The notes below the pieces were generated by a model. That model made no database searches. It had not been told where the DNA came from and saw nothing but the letters and a program-made list of their open reading frames with translations. Shown here in pieces: positions 23,695 to 34,165 of a stretch of 64,000 nucleotides of DNA. Numbering within the stretch: the stretch's first letter is position 1; every line of letters starts with the position of its first letter. The DNA comes from Euborellia annulipes (Eukaryota > Arthropoda > Insecta > Dermaptera > Anisolabididae), in the NCBI GenBank assembly GCA_023213315.1, contig JAKCPI010009310.1, positions 124,001 through 188,000 on the forward strand. The letters run 5' to 3'. The position numbers and the translations under genes are program-made.

Positions 23695-23878
23695 ATTTTT
23701 TATTTGTTTTAAGATCTTTTTCTATCTCTAACGTCATTTAGACCCCATATTTTAATTGATTGGTTGCCAATTTTATTGAAATAAATATTTCTCGCTTGGG
23801 CGAACCCGGGACCCCAGGCAAGGCACTAGATACTAATACCTATCTTCTCTCTGAGCCACGGATCACGGACTTTTTCCT
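23695..23878 (-). repeat. SINE family 2 (tRNA-like)
   Basis: On the minus strand the B-box-like GGGGTCCCGGGTTCGCCC follows a tRNA-like CACTAGATACTAATACC region. The body TTTAGACCCCATATTTTAAT is shared with the copy at 47415. Confidence 0.5.
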
Positions 23879-24135
23879 TATTTTAGACTTTTTTCTACTC
23901 TAGGCTAGTACAATTTATCTATTTTATACCAAAAGTCTATTACAGTATAAAGATAATCTGATTGAAAGAGGGAGCACCATTAACTAATTAATAGTAGATA
24001 ATGATAATAATAATAATATTCCTTAATAATAATAAACTTAATATAAACATTAGATTCAATTTAATAGAGGAAGAAAATTAATAACTTTGCCATAGTAGTT
24101 TATTGTTCAAGTTAATAAATTATATACTTGTACAG

Positions 24136-24290
24136 GGCCGGCGCAGCCTCCCCCCGAAAAATTTTTTTTCCCCCCCCCATAAAAAAAATTTCCCCCCCCC
24201 CTTAAAATTTCCAAAAAATTTTTTAATTTTTTTTAAATTTTTTTGGCTTTTTTTTAAAGGGGGGGGGGGGGGGGGGGGGGGGGGTGGTCA
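24136..24290. repeat. C-tract/G-tract hairpin block with hAT-like left end
   Basis: Starts CAGGGCCGGCGCAGCC, a hAT-type terminus, followed by C-runs and A/T-runs, then about 26 consecutive G at 24259-24284. The runs are probably unreliable in the assembly. No right terminus is visible. Confidence 0.4.
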
Positions 24291-24944
24291 TTCAAATTGA
24301 TCATTTATTCAACTTGTGCTTACCTATTTATTTACAGTAGCTTATTTAGAAAAAGTAAACATTTTTTTTTTCAATTTTACATCAAATTCTGGTATTTATT
24401 ATTTCTTTTAAATGAAAAAAATTTTTTTTTTCATCTTATAACCAAATAATATTACTGATATGTAAAAAGTTGGCTAACTAAATTAAATAATTTTAAACTA
24501 GGTCACGAAAAGATTATAGAATAAAATTGAATTATTTTCTATTCGGGAAATTCAGTGAAACTTAATATTAACTATTCCTGTTTATATAAAAAAAAAATTC
24601 CAATATAGAAGATTAATTTTCGATTTTTATGCTCCATAAGCCCTGACTGGGGAACCTATGAATTAATTCCAAAAAACTGAATGTGTTAATATTATTATTT
24701 TTATTTTATTTTGTATCCTCCGAGTCCGCAGAGGCTATTTAGGGTTTATAATTTATATACGGTATATGAAATATTAATGTACATATTACTAAAGAGGTCA
24801 TTAAGGCTATTGTTTCTCAAAGCCATCCATCCAGAGGTTCAGCTCTACTTAGCAACAATGGTTACAAATATTATAGGGAGTGCTAGTCTTTTTTCCTGCA
24901 AGGCACCCGCTGGCAATATTGCCTGCTGATAATCATAGTGGCAA

Positions 24945-25170
24945 AAGTCTGAAATTGAACAATTGGAGAAAAGGAGTTTGAAAGTTTTATAAACATATAG
25001 GTCTACATTTAAATAATCGGGCAACAAATGAATGGACTAGAATCAATAGCAAAGAATAGAAATATATTTTTGCCACTTTGGAACTCAAAAGAGAAGACTT
25101 TTTAACAACGTTTCCTAGGCTTAACTCGAAATTGAATTTTCGGACTTTCTTGATTCTCAGGAGGCGATAT
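24945..25170 (+). repeat. Dispersed repeat, copy 2 (pair with 21741)
   Basis: Diverged copy of 21741-21985 with conserved blocks GAGAAAAGGAGTTTGAAAG and CTAGGCTTAACTCGAAATTG. Confidence 0.7.
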
Positions 25171-25307
25171 GTTAATATATTTTCTTTTAAAATTGACCCC
25201 ATCCTTGGCACTCTTGACCTCTGGCCTATTAAAACGGAATTATTATGATATAAGGATGTGGCATAAGGGCAGCCAAAGCGAAAAAATAAAATAAAAGTCT
25301 ATTTTTT

Positions 25308-25347
25308 GTCGACGTTTCGAGTGCCGATCGGACTCTTCATCAGGACC
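25308..25347 (-). ncRNA. Hammerhead-like ribozyme motif (left arm)
   Basis: Minus strand: GGTC-CTGATGA-A-GAGTCCGATCGGCACTC-GAAACGTC-GAC. Complete CUGAUGA and GAAA boxes; stem II GAGU/ACUC extended by CCG/CGG; stem I GUC/GAC. One extra A between the CUGAUGA box and stem II. Confidence 0.55.
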
Positions 25348-25800
25348 TACGATCAGTCAAACAATTTTATTGTAATAAATCATAATTTACACAATAGTTA
25401 ACAGAATCAAAAAATAGTAAGATACATACAAAAATGATGTCAAGTTGTCAGGTTATTTGACATGAAGGTAGGCCCTATAGCTACGTTTTAACCAATTTAT
25501 ATTTTCTTGAAGATTCTCTTTACTGTTTAGAGGTCGAATGAATTAAATTTGCTTTTTATTAGTGTGCATATTTAAACTAATTTCATAACACACTAATAAA
25601 AAGCAAATTTAATTCATTCGACCTCTAAACAGTAAAGAGAATCTTCAAGAAAATATAAATTGGTTAAAACGTTGCTATACCGTCATGTCAAATAACCTGA
25701 CAAAGTGACATCATTTTTGTATGTATCTAACTATTTTTTGATTCTGTTAACTCTTGTGTAAATTATGATTTATTACCATAAAATTGTTTGACTGATCGTA

Positions 25801-25840
25801 GGTTCTGATGAAGAGTACAATCGGCACTCGAAACGTCGAC
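25801..25840 (+). ncRNA. Hammerhead-like ribozyme motif (right arm)
   Basis: CTGATGA (25805-25811), stem II GAGT/ACTC, GAAAC then GTC-GAC. The stem I 5' strand is mutated (GGTT instead of GGTC). Confidence 0.5.
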
Positions 25841-25903
25841 AAAAAATATTTTATTTTATTTTTCGCCTTGGCTGCCCTTATGCCACATCCTCATATCATA
25901 ATA

Positions 25904-27690
25904 TCCAGCCATCAAGAAACAACTAGGAATTATTATCAATTCCTTAATTTTTTTTTGTTCACACACAAAATCTACTCAAAAGCCTAACCAAATATAATGG
26001 CCCTAGTAAAAGGGATAGGACTATCCTAAGAACAAATAACGGACAGAAAGGAAAAGAACTAGAGATCAGTTAATGGTCGCAGTTCGGAATGCCTCAGGTT
26101 CAAATATTGTATTTTAGAATCCAGATTCTCCTTTTTGATATCGTCCTGTAGGTCTAGTCCCCGTAGCCTAGTCAAGTAATAAGTCCAACACCATGTAAAA
26201 AGTTTTCACACAGACAAAATCTCCAAAGATGAAATTTTTATTTTTTTATAGAAACGGTATTGAAATAAAGCCCGGGAAAATATCAAAAGCTTCTCCAAAG
26301 AATATAGTGGCTGATTTACAAAAAATTTAATAAAATAAGAAGAAATTAATTAAACATTTCCCCAGTAAAGTAATTTATATGCTCTCTCTAACGATGTCAG
26401 GATCCCATTCTTTTAAAATGTTTCCCTTCCATCAAACTAAATAAAAACTAAAAAATTATTACTAAAATCTCTTTAAAATTCAGGAATAAAGCCAGATAAG
26501 AGAAAATAGAATATACTGGATTTTAGAGACCTCGAAACTTTTAATTGAAACATAAAAGTTAATATAAAAATATTGATACCCTGGCACCCACCTTCGTCCG
26601 CCAAATTGAAAAAGAATTATGGCTAATATAAACCTAAAATATATCAGCATTATAAAAAAATTGAAAGGAAGATTATTTTGGGTCAACTTAAAAGACAATG
26701 ATGCGGATAAAAAAAAATAGTCGTATTAAAAAGTTGTAGAAAAGTATTATTCTTCTTTTATTATATATTCGTGAAAAAAATGAATTTTATTAAAGATATT
26801 AAAAAGATAGTAAAAGTGGAATCATATTAGCTTAGTATACAGTATATTTTCGAACAATAATATCGAACATTGAAAAATGATAAAAAAATAAATATTCTAT
26901 CTCTTTTTTATGGCAAACCTGAAAAACAAAACAAATAAAATGTTTTTAATATATTTAGCTGCGCGCTATATAATATATGATGGCGGACATATTCATTTAA
27001 AAGGGTCTCTTAATATTAAAACAAATATGAATACAATATTGCCACAGGGAACAAACATTTGGGATAAAATATTCGATGTATATTTGTTCTTTTCCACCTT
27101 AATATAAACATTAGAATAAATTTGAGGGTTTCAAGGTTAGGGGATAATTTCAGAGATGAGAATGCGGTGATATTAAAATAGAATAATTTATTTTATTGTC
27201 TGAGTTTAACATTAATAATCTTATTTTTGTATTTATTAAAATACCACTAGCCCCGGGAATTCACCTATTGACCATATAGCCCAGCCAACTGCAACTATGT
27301 AATATACAGTAACCAAATACAGCTTTAATTTGACAGTTAAAGCTTTTAAAGTTGTTATTAAATATAAATTCTTGATTTCGGCTAAACTGTGGTTTATTTG
27401 TCCAAAATATAACAATTCGCTCACTCGTTCTGTAGTCTTCTTCAGCTAAAGAGCTTATATTAATTCAGATAAATCAAAGCGTCTTACATTCTGTTTTACA
27501 CTATATATACACCGTGCCACCGATTAAGTCTGCAATATACCCGTATACAAACGTTATTATTAGAGCTACGAGGTGGGTCAAATTAGAAAAGTAGTAGCAT
27601 CATTTTTCCCGTGGTAGTAACGAAACAAAATGATTTCTTGTAAAGTTCTCCAAAGTTCGATCTAAAATAAATTTCTAAACGAAACATTTT
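25904..27690. other. AT-rich intronic DNA, possible decayed hammerhead-like motif
   Basis: No exon seen. Near 27390-27450 the minus strand has CTGAAGAAGACTAC...GAGCGAATTG, reminiscent of the motif family but with GAAT in place of GAAA. Confidence 0.35.
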
Positions 27691-27698
27691 CTATACAC

Positions 27699-27902
27699 CA
27701 GGCATGTAAACACGCGGCCCGCCATTACAGAGATTGCGATCCGCCGACACAAATTTGAAATTAAACATTGAGGCTAATAAATACATAATGTAACCATTCG
27801 AACAATCGTATTTTATTTTTTGAACAGTACAAACATGTGGTCCCCAACTTAGTACAAAATAGATCATGTGGCCCCCAATATCTTATGAGTTTGACATGCT
27901 TT
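27699..27902. mobile_element. hAT-like MITE with 8-bp target duplication
   Basis: Starts CAGGCATGTAAACACGCGGC and ends GAGTTTGACATGCTTT, flanked on both sides by CTATACAC (27691-27698 and 27903-27910). An 8-bp duplication and a CAGG start fit hAT. The two termini match only partly. Non-coding, 204 bp. Confidence 0.7.
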
Positions 27903-27927
27903 CTATACACTCTCGGTCTAAATATAA

Positions 27928-28023
27928 AAATCTGGTGTGACTAGTCGCACAGCACACATCTTTCTATTACCGAATATACTATATATATGTATATTAACAT
28001 ATATAGGTAAGAGAAAGTAAAAA
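27928..28023 (+). repeat. Miniature F2 element: both ends fused
   Basis: Left end AATCTGGTGTGACTAGTCGC and CTTTCTATTACC, then directly an AT loop and the right end GGTAAGAGAAAGTAAAAA, in only about 96 bp. The whole F2 body is missing. Confidence 0.8.
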
Positions 28024-28029
28024 TGACAA

Positions 28030-29405
28030 AGTTGACAACATACAATATTTTTCTTTCAGTCAAATAGTCTATGAAATTTCAAAATAAATATCTTCTAAAA
28101 TTAAGTAAGAGAAACGTGTTAGTTATTATATCTTGTGGAAGAGCCGTAGTCAGAAAGTTTTTTCGAAGAGTAGGAGGGGTAGGGGGGTTTGGATTATCCG
28201 AGAGGTAAACCTCCCCCCTCCCCCTCCCAAATGAATAAATTCTAAAGAATATAAAATATTTTTTTTTATAATTGCTAACAGTATTTAAAATTCTAACACC
28301 ATGTTTCTCTCTAAATTGTTTATAATTTTTCGAGATTTGGGGGAGATGGTTTTGGCAACTATCCTCTCTTGAGTTTTCTAATTTGAACAAATTTATCTAT
28401 AGACTTACCTAGCCGGAGGCTCTCCGTATATTCAAAATAATATCGCTAATATTCGACCGAATATTTCTTTTCCCCAAATCTGATTGAAATTGGTTTTTAA
28501 TTCACTGAAGAGCTCATAACTGATGATTTCCTGAATGTCTTTCGTGCTAAAGCAGCTATTTATTCTCTGATATCCTATATGTTGGTCTTTCTTCTCCCTC
28601 CTAATCAACCCGAGTCAAAAATTTGTCCTTACTTTGTCCTCAAGTCGTAAATTCCGACCTGCTCTTAGCCTGGAGCAATAAATTTTGACCTGTGGCTTGA
28701 GTCACAGGCTGTACAACGAGTCAACGAGTCAAAACACAAGAAGAGAATTAAAAAAAATCTTCCTTAAATTACAGTCTTCTGTAATTAATTGATTAATAAC
28801 TGAATTTTAATAATTTTTAAAATTCTTTCATATAATTCATGATAGTCATAAAGGATGAAAATAATAAATTATTCTTTGGTTAAAAATCCCATTTCACAAA
28901 CAAGAGTAAAGCAATTAAATAAATTTATAAGGGCATATGAATTTCTAATTTAATCTTTTATTTTTTTCCTCTTTTAATTAACCTAGTTTTCTACAAGAAG
29001 CGTATCCTGAAACCCAAAGAGTCAAGATCTAAAGTACATCTCGGAAGCCTTGGATGAATAATTATTAGGCCCTTTGTTCCCTGCAAGGACACCCTTCTTG
29101 ACCATGAAAGCTTCTTTCAAGTGTATTACAAGCTCTAATGAAAACGCCTTGGCCGACCTTTGATTAAAACATGAACGGCTCAATTTATTTAAAAGAATTC
29201 TGCTCAACTTCAATCCGGATGGATTAACTAATTAAATTCATTGGATTCTTGAAACGAATTTTTAAGTTACACTCCTTCTGTTTAATAATTAGATTTACTA
29301 CAAAAAAATTAATTTATATATAGGCTCTATATTAAATTATAGGCTAAATAATCTTTGAGATTATTTATGAAAATTTATTTGATAAACGAATGCATTCGTG
29401 AACCG
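28030..29405. other. AT-rich intronic DNA, no exon seen
   Basis: A mixed C-rich patch at 28200-28230, otherwise no motif. Short minus-strand open frames at 28079-28390 and 29022-29213 show no recognisable domain. Confidence 0.5.
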
Positions 29406-29413
29406 CTCTAGAG
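29406..29413. repeat. Candidate 8-bp target duplication, left
   Basis: CTCTAGAG just before the left end of unit A. GTCTAGAG (7 of 8) follows the right end at 32552-32559. Confidence 0.5.
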
Positions 29414-29728
29414 CAGAGTTTTCCAAACTGTGAGGCGCGCCTCCCTAGGGAGGCGCGGACTAGTCTAAGGGGAGGCGCGAATATTGGCCACCAAGATCAA
29501 TTTTCCAAATGATTGCTAGTTTTATAAATAAAATAATTAAATTTAGAAGATTCTGGGACGAGGTTTTCCTTAATTAAAAAATATGAATAAATAAAAAAAA
29601 TATTTTTATATAAATTTATATTTTTTAGTATTAAAAATTTTTGTTTTTGTATTATTTTATTAAATGTGTGGGGTAGGGGGGCGTCATACGATTAAGGGAG
29701 GCGTTGTAACAAAGTTTGGAAACCACTG
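29414..29728. mobile_element. hAT MITE, AGGCGCG family
   Basis: Termini CAGAGTTTTCCAAACTGTGA and AAGTTTGGAAACCACTG are inverted repeats; subterminal GAGGCGCGCCTCCC and GGGAGGCG. Other copies: 32345, 42991 and 45515. Confidence 0.7.
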
Positions 29729-29844
29729 GCCTAAAGAAAGACTCATTCTAGAAAATTATCCTATGTGTAAAACCCAAAGGCGGGTCTAGGGAAGTTTCAA
29801 GCTCGCCGAAGGCGATAACATTGTTAATTATTTTATTTATTAAG

Positions 29845-30345
29845 ATTGGATTTCAAATGGCTTAAATAAGAATGCCTGGACCCCAACATATAAATATTCT
29901 TTTTTTTTTTTTTTTAATCTGCCCGTCTAGCCAACAGCCATTGGGCTAAAATTTTTACAAAATATACATATCGTCGCTTGCATCACGTAGTGACGTATCT
30001 CAAAAAATTAAATATTGAGATACACGGGTATGACTGTGTCCGGGCGTTCTTTACATTATTACAAAGTGACGAATCTGTATTTCCATGTTTTTTCGTATTA
30101 TTTAGGTTTTTTGGTTTTGCGTATCTATACACTTAATATAACAACACGAACAGCTCTCCTGAAAAATGATAGAAATTGAGATACGCCACTACGTGTTTCA
30201 GACGACGATATATCAAAATAATATCAACAAAACAATATTAATAATATATATATTATTAATAACGGTTATCGTAAAAAGTCTTATAAGGCCTAAGTTGCCG
30301 AAAAGACTGTGTGAATGTGTGTGTTAATGTGAGAGTTGTTAAAAA
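29845..30345 (+). repeat. SINE family 1 copy split by a MITE
   Basis: SINE 1 sequence (AAATGGCTTAAATAAGAATG, CCTGGACCCCAACATAT) stops near 29900. It resumes at about 30235 (AATAACGGTTATCGTAAAAA, CCGAAAAGACTGTGTGAATG). The intervening DNA is mostly a MITE with its own termini. Confidence 0.6.
29968..30213. mobile_element. MITE with about 36-bp inverted ends
   Basis: CATATCGTCG...CACGTAGTGACGTATCTCAA at 29968-30003 is the inverse of TTGAGATACGCCACTACGTG...CGACGATATAT at 30171-30213. Superfamily not clear. Absent from unit B, so it inserted after the duplication. Confidence 0.65.
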
Positions 30346-30633
30346 AAAAAAAAAAAATTGGATTAGGGGTTGAAAAATTGAAAAAAATGTTTTTTAAATT
30401 TTTTTTTAGCTAAATCGAAGCCAAATAAATATTAAACATTCAAAAAATAGCGTTGATTATTATTTTATAATATTAAGGGATGAGATGAAGGGTTGATTAT
30501 TTAAGAAAGGCCTTGGAATATTCCAAATCACTTGTTGACATTCTTTTACAGCTCTAAATATAGTTAGATTAGAGCAAAAGGTATTTTTTTACTTTTAATA
30601 AAAAGGGAATTGTTATTTTCATCTATTTATTCC

Positions 30634-30804
30634 TATAATAAGAGAGAAGAAACAAGTTTATCTCGTTCAGTCGAGAGCGTGGCCTGCTGGCAGGCGCTGC
30701 TATCTTTTTTGTGTTTAAAGTGAATCAAAGTGAATAATTGATATAGTGTAACCCACCCTGACCTCACCGTCACCCAACACACCCTCTTGAGAGTCTTATT
30801 AAAG
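30634..30804 (+). promoter_or_regulatory. Promoter and first-exon-like cassette in unit A
   Basis: TATAATAA at 30634 is followed at about 33-35 nt by TCAGTC at 30667, an arthropod-type initiator (A at 30669). A GC-rich segment of about 135 nt then ends AAAG-GTAATT at 30804/30805, a splice donor. The same arrangement is preserved in unit B. No start codon is followed by a long frame, so the exon would be untranslated. Inference from motifs only. Confidence 0.4.
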
Positions 30805-31004
30805 GTAATTATTATACATTTTATCGATGAAAAAAAAATGATAGAAACAAATAATTTGACTGCGAAAAACGATTCTTTTGAATATGAAATTAAATATTTT
30901 GTATTTCACTAAGGGTAGAGGGAGATTATAAGATGTTGAAAGGAGGAGGGGGAGTGTAGGTGTCATTGAAAACAAAATTAGTTTTTTATTTTTTTATTTT
31001 TTTT

Positions 31005-31060
31005 TTAAATACTCACACTTTTTTCTCATTCACACTCAACACTCACACACACATTCTTTC
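31005..31060 (-). repeat. SINE family 1 tail fragment
   Basis: ACTCACACTTTTTTCTCATT then CACACTCAACACTCACACAC, the SINE 1 tail. In unit B the same site has the longer SINE at 44105. Confidence 0.6.
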
Positions 31061-31184
31061 TCTTTCTATGTGGCCTATATTTTTGTAAATCAAATTTCCT
31101 TATTATACTTTTACACAGGGGTGGATTAAGGATTGAAAATTAAAATAAAATAATTTCAAATTAAAATTAAAATAATTATTTTAA

Positions 31185-31345
31185 ATAAAAATGCCTGGAC
31201 CCTAATATATATAAATTCATAAATAACGGTTATCGTAAATGTCTTATATGGCCTGAGCTGCCGAGAAGACAGTGTGAATGTGTGTGTGAGTGTGAGTGTG
31301 AATGAGAAAAAAGTGTGAATGTTTTAAAAAAAAAAAAAAAAAAAA
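31185..31345 (+). repeat. SINE family 1 partial copy
   Basis: AATGCCTGGACCCTAATATA, AACGGTTATCGTAAATGTCT, GAAGACAGTGTGAATGTGTG, then an A tract. The tRNA-like head is missing. Confidence 0.6.
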
Positions 31346-31831
31346 TAATTATTTATAAATGTATTCAAATTATTTTTAGAGTAATTTCGCGGTGAAGGCT
31401 CGCATTTCCTTAAAGGGGGGGGGGGAGGGGGCATTAACCAGGGGGGTTAATGCCCCATCCCCTATAATGCACAAAGATATTAATGTTTTTTAATACTTTT
31501 ACTACAAAATAAGTGCATTCCGTTTGAGTTAAAAAAAAAATTAAATTATATTCAATATTTAGCAAATAGTATAGTAGGATAGAAATATTTTAATGTTATT
31601 CTAAAATTTCTTATTACTGGGGCGGAATTAATTTTTGAAGATTTCGAAACTCTCATAAACAGATAATAATAACACTGGGTAACTTAGGAACCCATCGAAT
31701 CCCTTGCAGAATTTTGTAGGGATTTTTTTCATTAGGTAGAAAAGTAAGAAATGATTAGTCCACTTAGAATTTTCCTGGGGTGAGTTACCGCATCTTTTTG
31801 TATATAGAACTAATCTCAATCCTGATTTGAA

Positions 31832-32095
31832 TTTTTACTTTCTCTTACCTCTTTATATGTTAATATATATAGAGAGAAAGTATTGGATTCATGTCAAAAA
31901 TTCGATGTCGAGATTTTGATGGATATACACGTTTTGAGGTCCCCTGAATTCAAAAAAATGGTTTTTGCGACATGGTCTGTCTGTGTGTCTGTTTGGGTTC
32001 AATTTAAAGCATGAAGGAATTGAACTAGGAGGTTGAAATTTTATATTAAAATTAAACACCCCCCTAGGGGGTGAAAATAAGATTTGAGAAAAATA
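31832..32095 (-). repeat. Family F2 right half in unit A
   Basis: TTTTTACTTTCTCTTACCTC through the CGTTTTGAGGTCCCC block to ACACCCCCCTAGGGGGTG. F2 is cut by the hammerhead-like foldback that follows. The same junction occurs in unit B at about 45260. Confidence 0.8.
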
Positions 32096-32105
32096 TTTTT
32101 CTTCA

Positions 32106-32310
32106 GGAATGAAAGTTAGAAGAAAACGCAACCAGAATGTTTTCTTTAAAAATATATTTTAACAGCTGACGTTTCGGCTTTTGTCAAAGCCATCCTCTGA
32201 GCTGTTAGTGGTCATCCGAGGATGGCTTTTACCAAGGCCGAAACGTAAGCTGTTGAAATATATTTTTAAATAAAAACTTCTGGTTGCGTTTTCTTCTAAC
32301 TTTCATTCCT
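32106..32310. repeat. Foldback with hammerhead-like arms, unit A
   Basis: Arms of about 95 bp: GGAATGAAAGTTAGAAGAAA at left and its complement ending at 32310. Each holds CGTTTCGGC next to CCATCCTC or its complement. Copy in unit B at 45274-45478. Confidence 0.85.
32163..32204 (-). ncRNA. Hammerhead-like motif with 5-bp stem I
   Basis: Minus strand: CAGCT-CAGAGGA-T-GGCTTT-GACA-AAAGCC-GAAACGTC-AGCTG. Stem I CAGCU/AGCUG and stem II GGCUUU/AAAGCC are perfect. The second base of the CUGANGA box is A instead of U, which should disable cleavage. Confidence 0.45.
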
Positions 32311-32344
32311 AATACAAATTCCACCAGCCATAAAATACCCTTAC

Positions 32345-32552
32345 ACCAGCGTTTTCCAAACTGTGAGGCGCGGCTCCCTAGGGAGGCGCGGTCTAGTCTG
32401 AGAGGCGCGAATATTGGCCCCCAGAACCAATTTTCCAAATTATTGCTAGTTTTAATATAAATATGAATAAATAAAAAAATATATTAAAAATGGGGGGGGG
32501 GCGCTCGTAAGATTAATTATTTTTAAGGGAGGCGTGGTAACATAAAGTTTGG
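32345..32552. mobile_element. hAT MITE, AGGCGCG family, right end truncated
   Basis: CAGCGTTTTCCAAACTGTGA to CATAAAGTTTGG. The last eight bases expected (AAACCACTG-type) are missing, and GTCTAGAG lies at the junction. Confidence 0.6.
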
Positions 32553-32713
32553 TCTAGAGTATTCACTAGAGAGTTTGTCATATGGGTTGCCTACCTTCCA
32601 GTCAACAATTGATTTACCCCTGATAGGTGTTGAATCTTGGCATACAAATGGGTCTCAAATTTATTATTAAAGGTAATATAATATGTGTGTGCACAGGATT
32701 TGGCCTATTGGCG

Positions 32714-32980
32714 TCCCAGACAGCTTGGAATATTGCAGAAGCTTTGCGAATCATTCATATAATGCAAATATTGCAGGAATATTGTAGCGGCAATATTCCA
32801 AGCTAGGCGGACATAGGAATATTGCAGCAACATTGCTGTAATATTCCTGTCTGCCTCTTTGCAACATTGCAGGAATATTGTGACAATATTGCCGCAATAG
32901 TGCAGCAATGTTGCTGCAATATTGTCAAAATTGAACAAGATTGGCAATATTACTGCAATATTCCAAGCTGTCTGGGGTTG
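32714..32980. repeat. AATATTGC-rich hairpin repeat
   Basis: Terminal inverted repeat CCCAGACAGCTTGGAATATT at 32717 and its complement ending about 32977. The interior is many degenerate copies of GCAATATTGC/AATATTGCAG in both orientations, giving overlapping open frames on both strands with no protein meaning. Confidence 0.75.
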
Positions 32981-33243
32981 TTGCCCCTTAAAAATATGCC
33001 GTTAGTTAAAATACATAGAAATATAAAGTTTCATCCCAATCGGACGTGGTTTACAGGTGCAAAATATGGCCAAAAGTTTAGAAAATTCTTTTTCGGTTTT
33101 TCAACTTTGGCCACCTCTAAAAAATTTTTTTCATCCCTGAATGCAAAAAATATACATTTACGATATTCTTTAGTTCTTTATCTTTCCAAAAATCCTTCTT
33201 CATTCGTGAAAATCTGTTAATTTTTTATAAACAAAATATTGAG

Positions 33244-33493
33244 AAGGGTGAATAAATAAATGCAGAGCTGATATTCAGGCAATTTATTCGGATTAAATCC
33301 CTCCGCTATAGGTCAACGTTTCGGGGCTTAAACGGCACCTTCTTCAGGACCTTAAAATTAACAAATAAAAAGTACATCTCGTTAAGGTCCTGAAGAAGGA
33401 GCCGTTTGAGCCCCGAAACGTTGACCTATAGCGGAGGGGTTTAATCCGAATAAATTGCCTGGATATCAGCTCTGCATTTATTTATTCACCCTT
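33244..33493. repeat. Foldback with hammerhead-like arms
   Basis: Arms of about 112 bp (33244-33357 and 33382-33493) with GGTCAACGTTTCGGGGCTTA and CTTCTTCAGGACCTTAA, spacer about 24 bp. Arms are almost identical. Confidence 0.9.
33386..33426 (+). ncRNA. Hammerhead-like ribozyme motif
   Basis: GGTC-CTGAAGA-A-GGAGC...GCCCC-GAAACGTT-GACC. Stem I GGUC/GACC is perfect. Stem II has one mismatch. The cleavage triplet would be GUU. Confidence 0.5.
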
Positions 33494-34165
33494 CTGAATA
33501 ATATCCACCAGGCTGCCCCTATCTTCATCACATAAACAAAATAGTTTTTAGAGTCTGGTAAAAACATCTTGGTTGCCTATCTCTCAGGCGCTTAGCTGTG
33601 TCTCCAAAAATAGAGCTCATAGGAACTTAGAATTATTTAGATATATTTAACTAATTTGTTCATAATTCTGTTAGTAATTAACTGATTCACGAATGAATTA
33701 TTTTTTGATAGCTAAAGAACTATAGAATATCGTAAATGTATGTTTTTTGCAATCAGGGAGGGATACGACGTCCAAAGTTGAAAAAATTCGATTTTTCTAA
33801 ACTTTTAGCTTTGTTTTGCACCAATAAATCACGTCTGATTGGGCTGGAACTTTATATTTCTATGTATTTTAACTACCTGCATATATTTAAGGGGTAAAGC
33901 ATTAAAAAATTAGAGCATATTTTCTACTAAAATTCAATTTTCTCTATATCTCTAAAACTAGAGCCTGGGCTGTTGGGGCAAAACTGATGGCATAGCCAAC
34001 CAAAGTGTTTTTTTACCAGACTTTGAAAATTATTTTGTTTATAATTACCTTAATAATTAACAGATTTTCACGAATGAAGGACTTTTGGAAGTCATTAGAG
34101 TGATGGGGCAAAACTGATGGCATTTTTTAAATCAGCAATATCCAAATACTCTTTAATTACCTCGT

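Larger units (their letters stand above)
25241..25903. repeat. 663-bp foldback with hammerhead-like arms
   Basis: Near-symmetrical palindrome. Outer ends are TAAGGATGTGGCATAAGGGC and its complement, and the centre is near 25580 (CTAATAAAAAGC/GCTTTTTATTAG). Arms are about 310 bp. Each arm has GTCGACGTTTCGAGTGCC next to CTTCATCAGGACC. Arms differ by scattered substitutions, so it is not brand new. No protein is encoded. Confidence 0.9.
29414..32552. mobile_element. Composite unit A bounded by two hAT MITE ends
   Basis: Begins with a MITE (CAGAGTTTTCCAAACTGTGA, 29414-29728) and ends inside a related MITE (32345-32552). The content between is collinear with 42991-46900, but neither flank is. In order it holds a Helitron-like scar, a promoter/first-exon-like cassette, SINE 1 pieces, an F2 end and a hammerhead-like foldback. 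The duplication limits coincide with MITE termini and with a CTCTAGAG flank repeat. Confidence 0.65.
32985..33905. repeat. Large foldback hosting a hammerhead-like palindrome
   Basis: Arms of about 240 bp: CCCCTTAAAAATATGCCGTT...CGGACGTGGTTTACAGGTGC at left, and the complement 33660-33905 at right, diverged by perhaps 15-20 percent by eye. Between them is the 33244-33493 palindrome. Related sequence follows at 33910-34135 and at 35965-36035. Confidence 0.75.

Noticed and set aside
32705..33220. Cys/Asn/Ile-rich frames on both strands
   Set aside because: Produced by repeated AATATTGC units in the hairpin repeat; no protein family resembles them.
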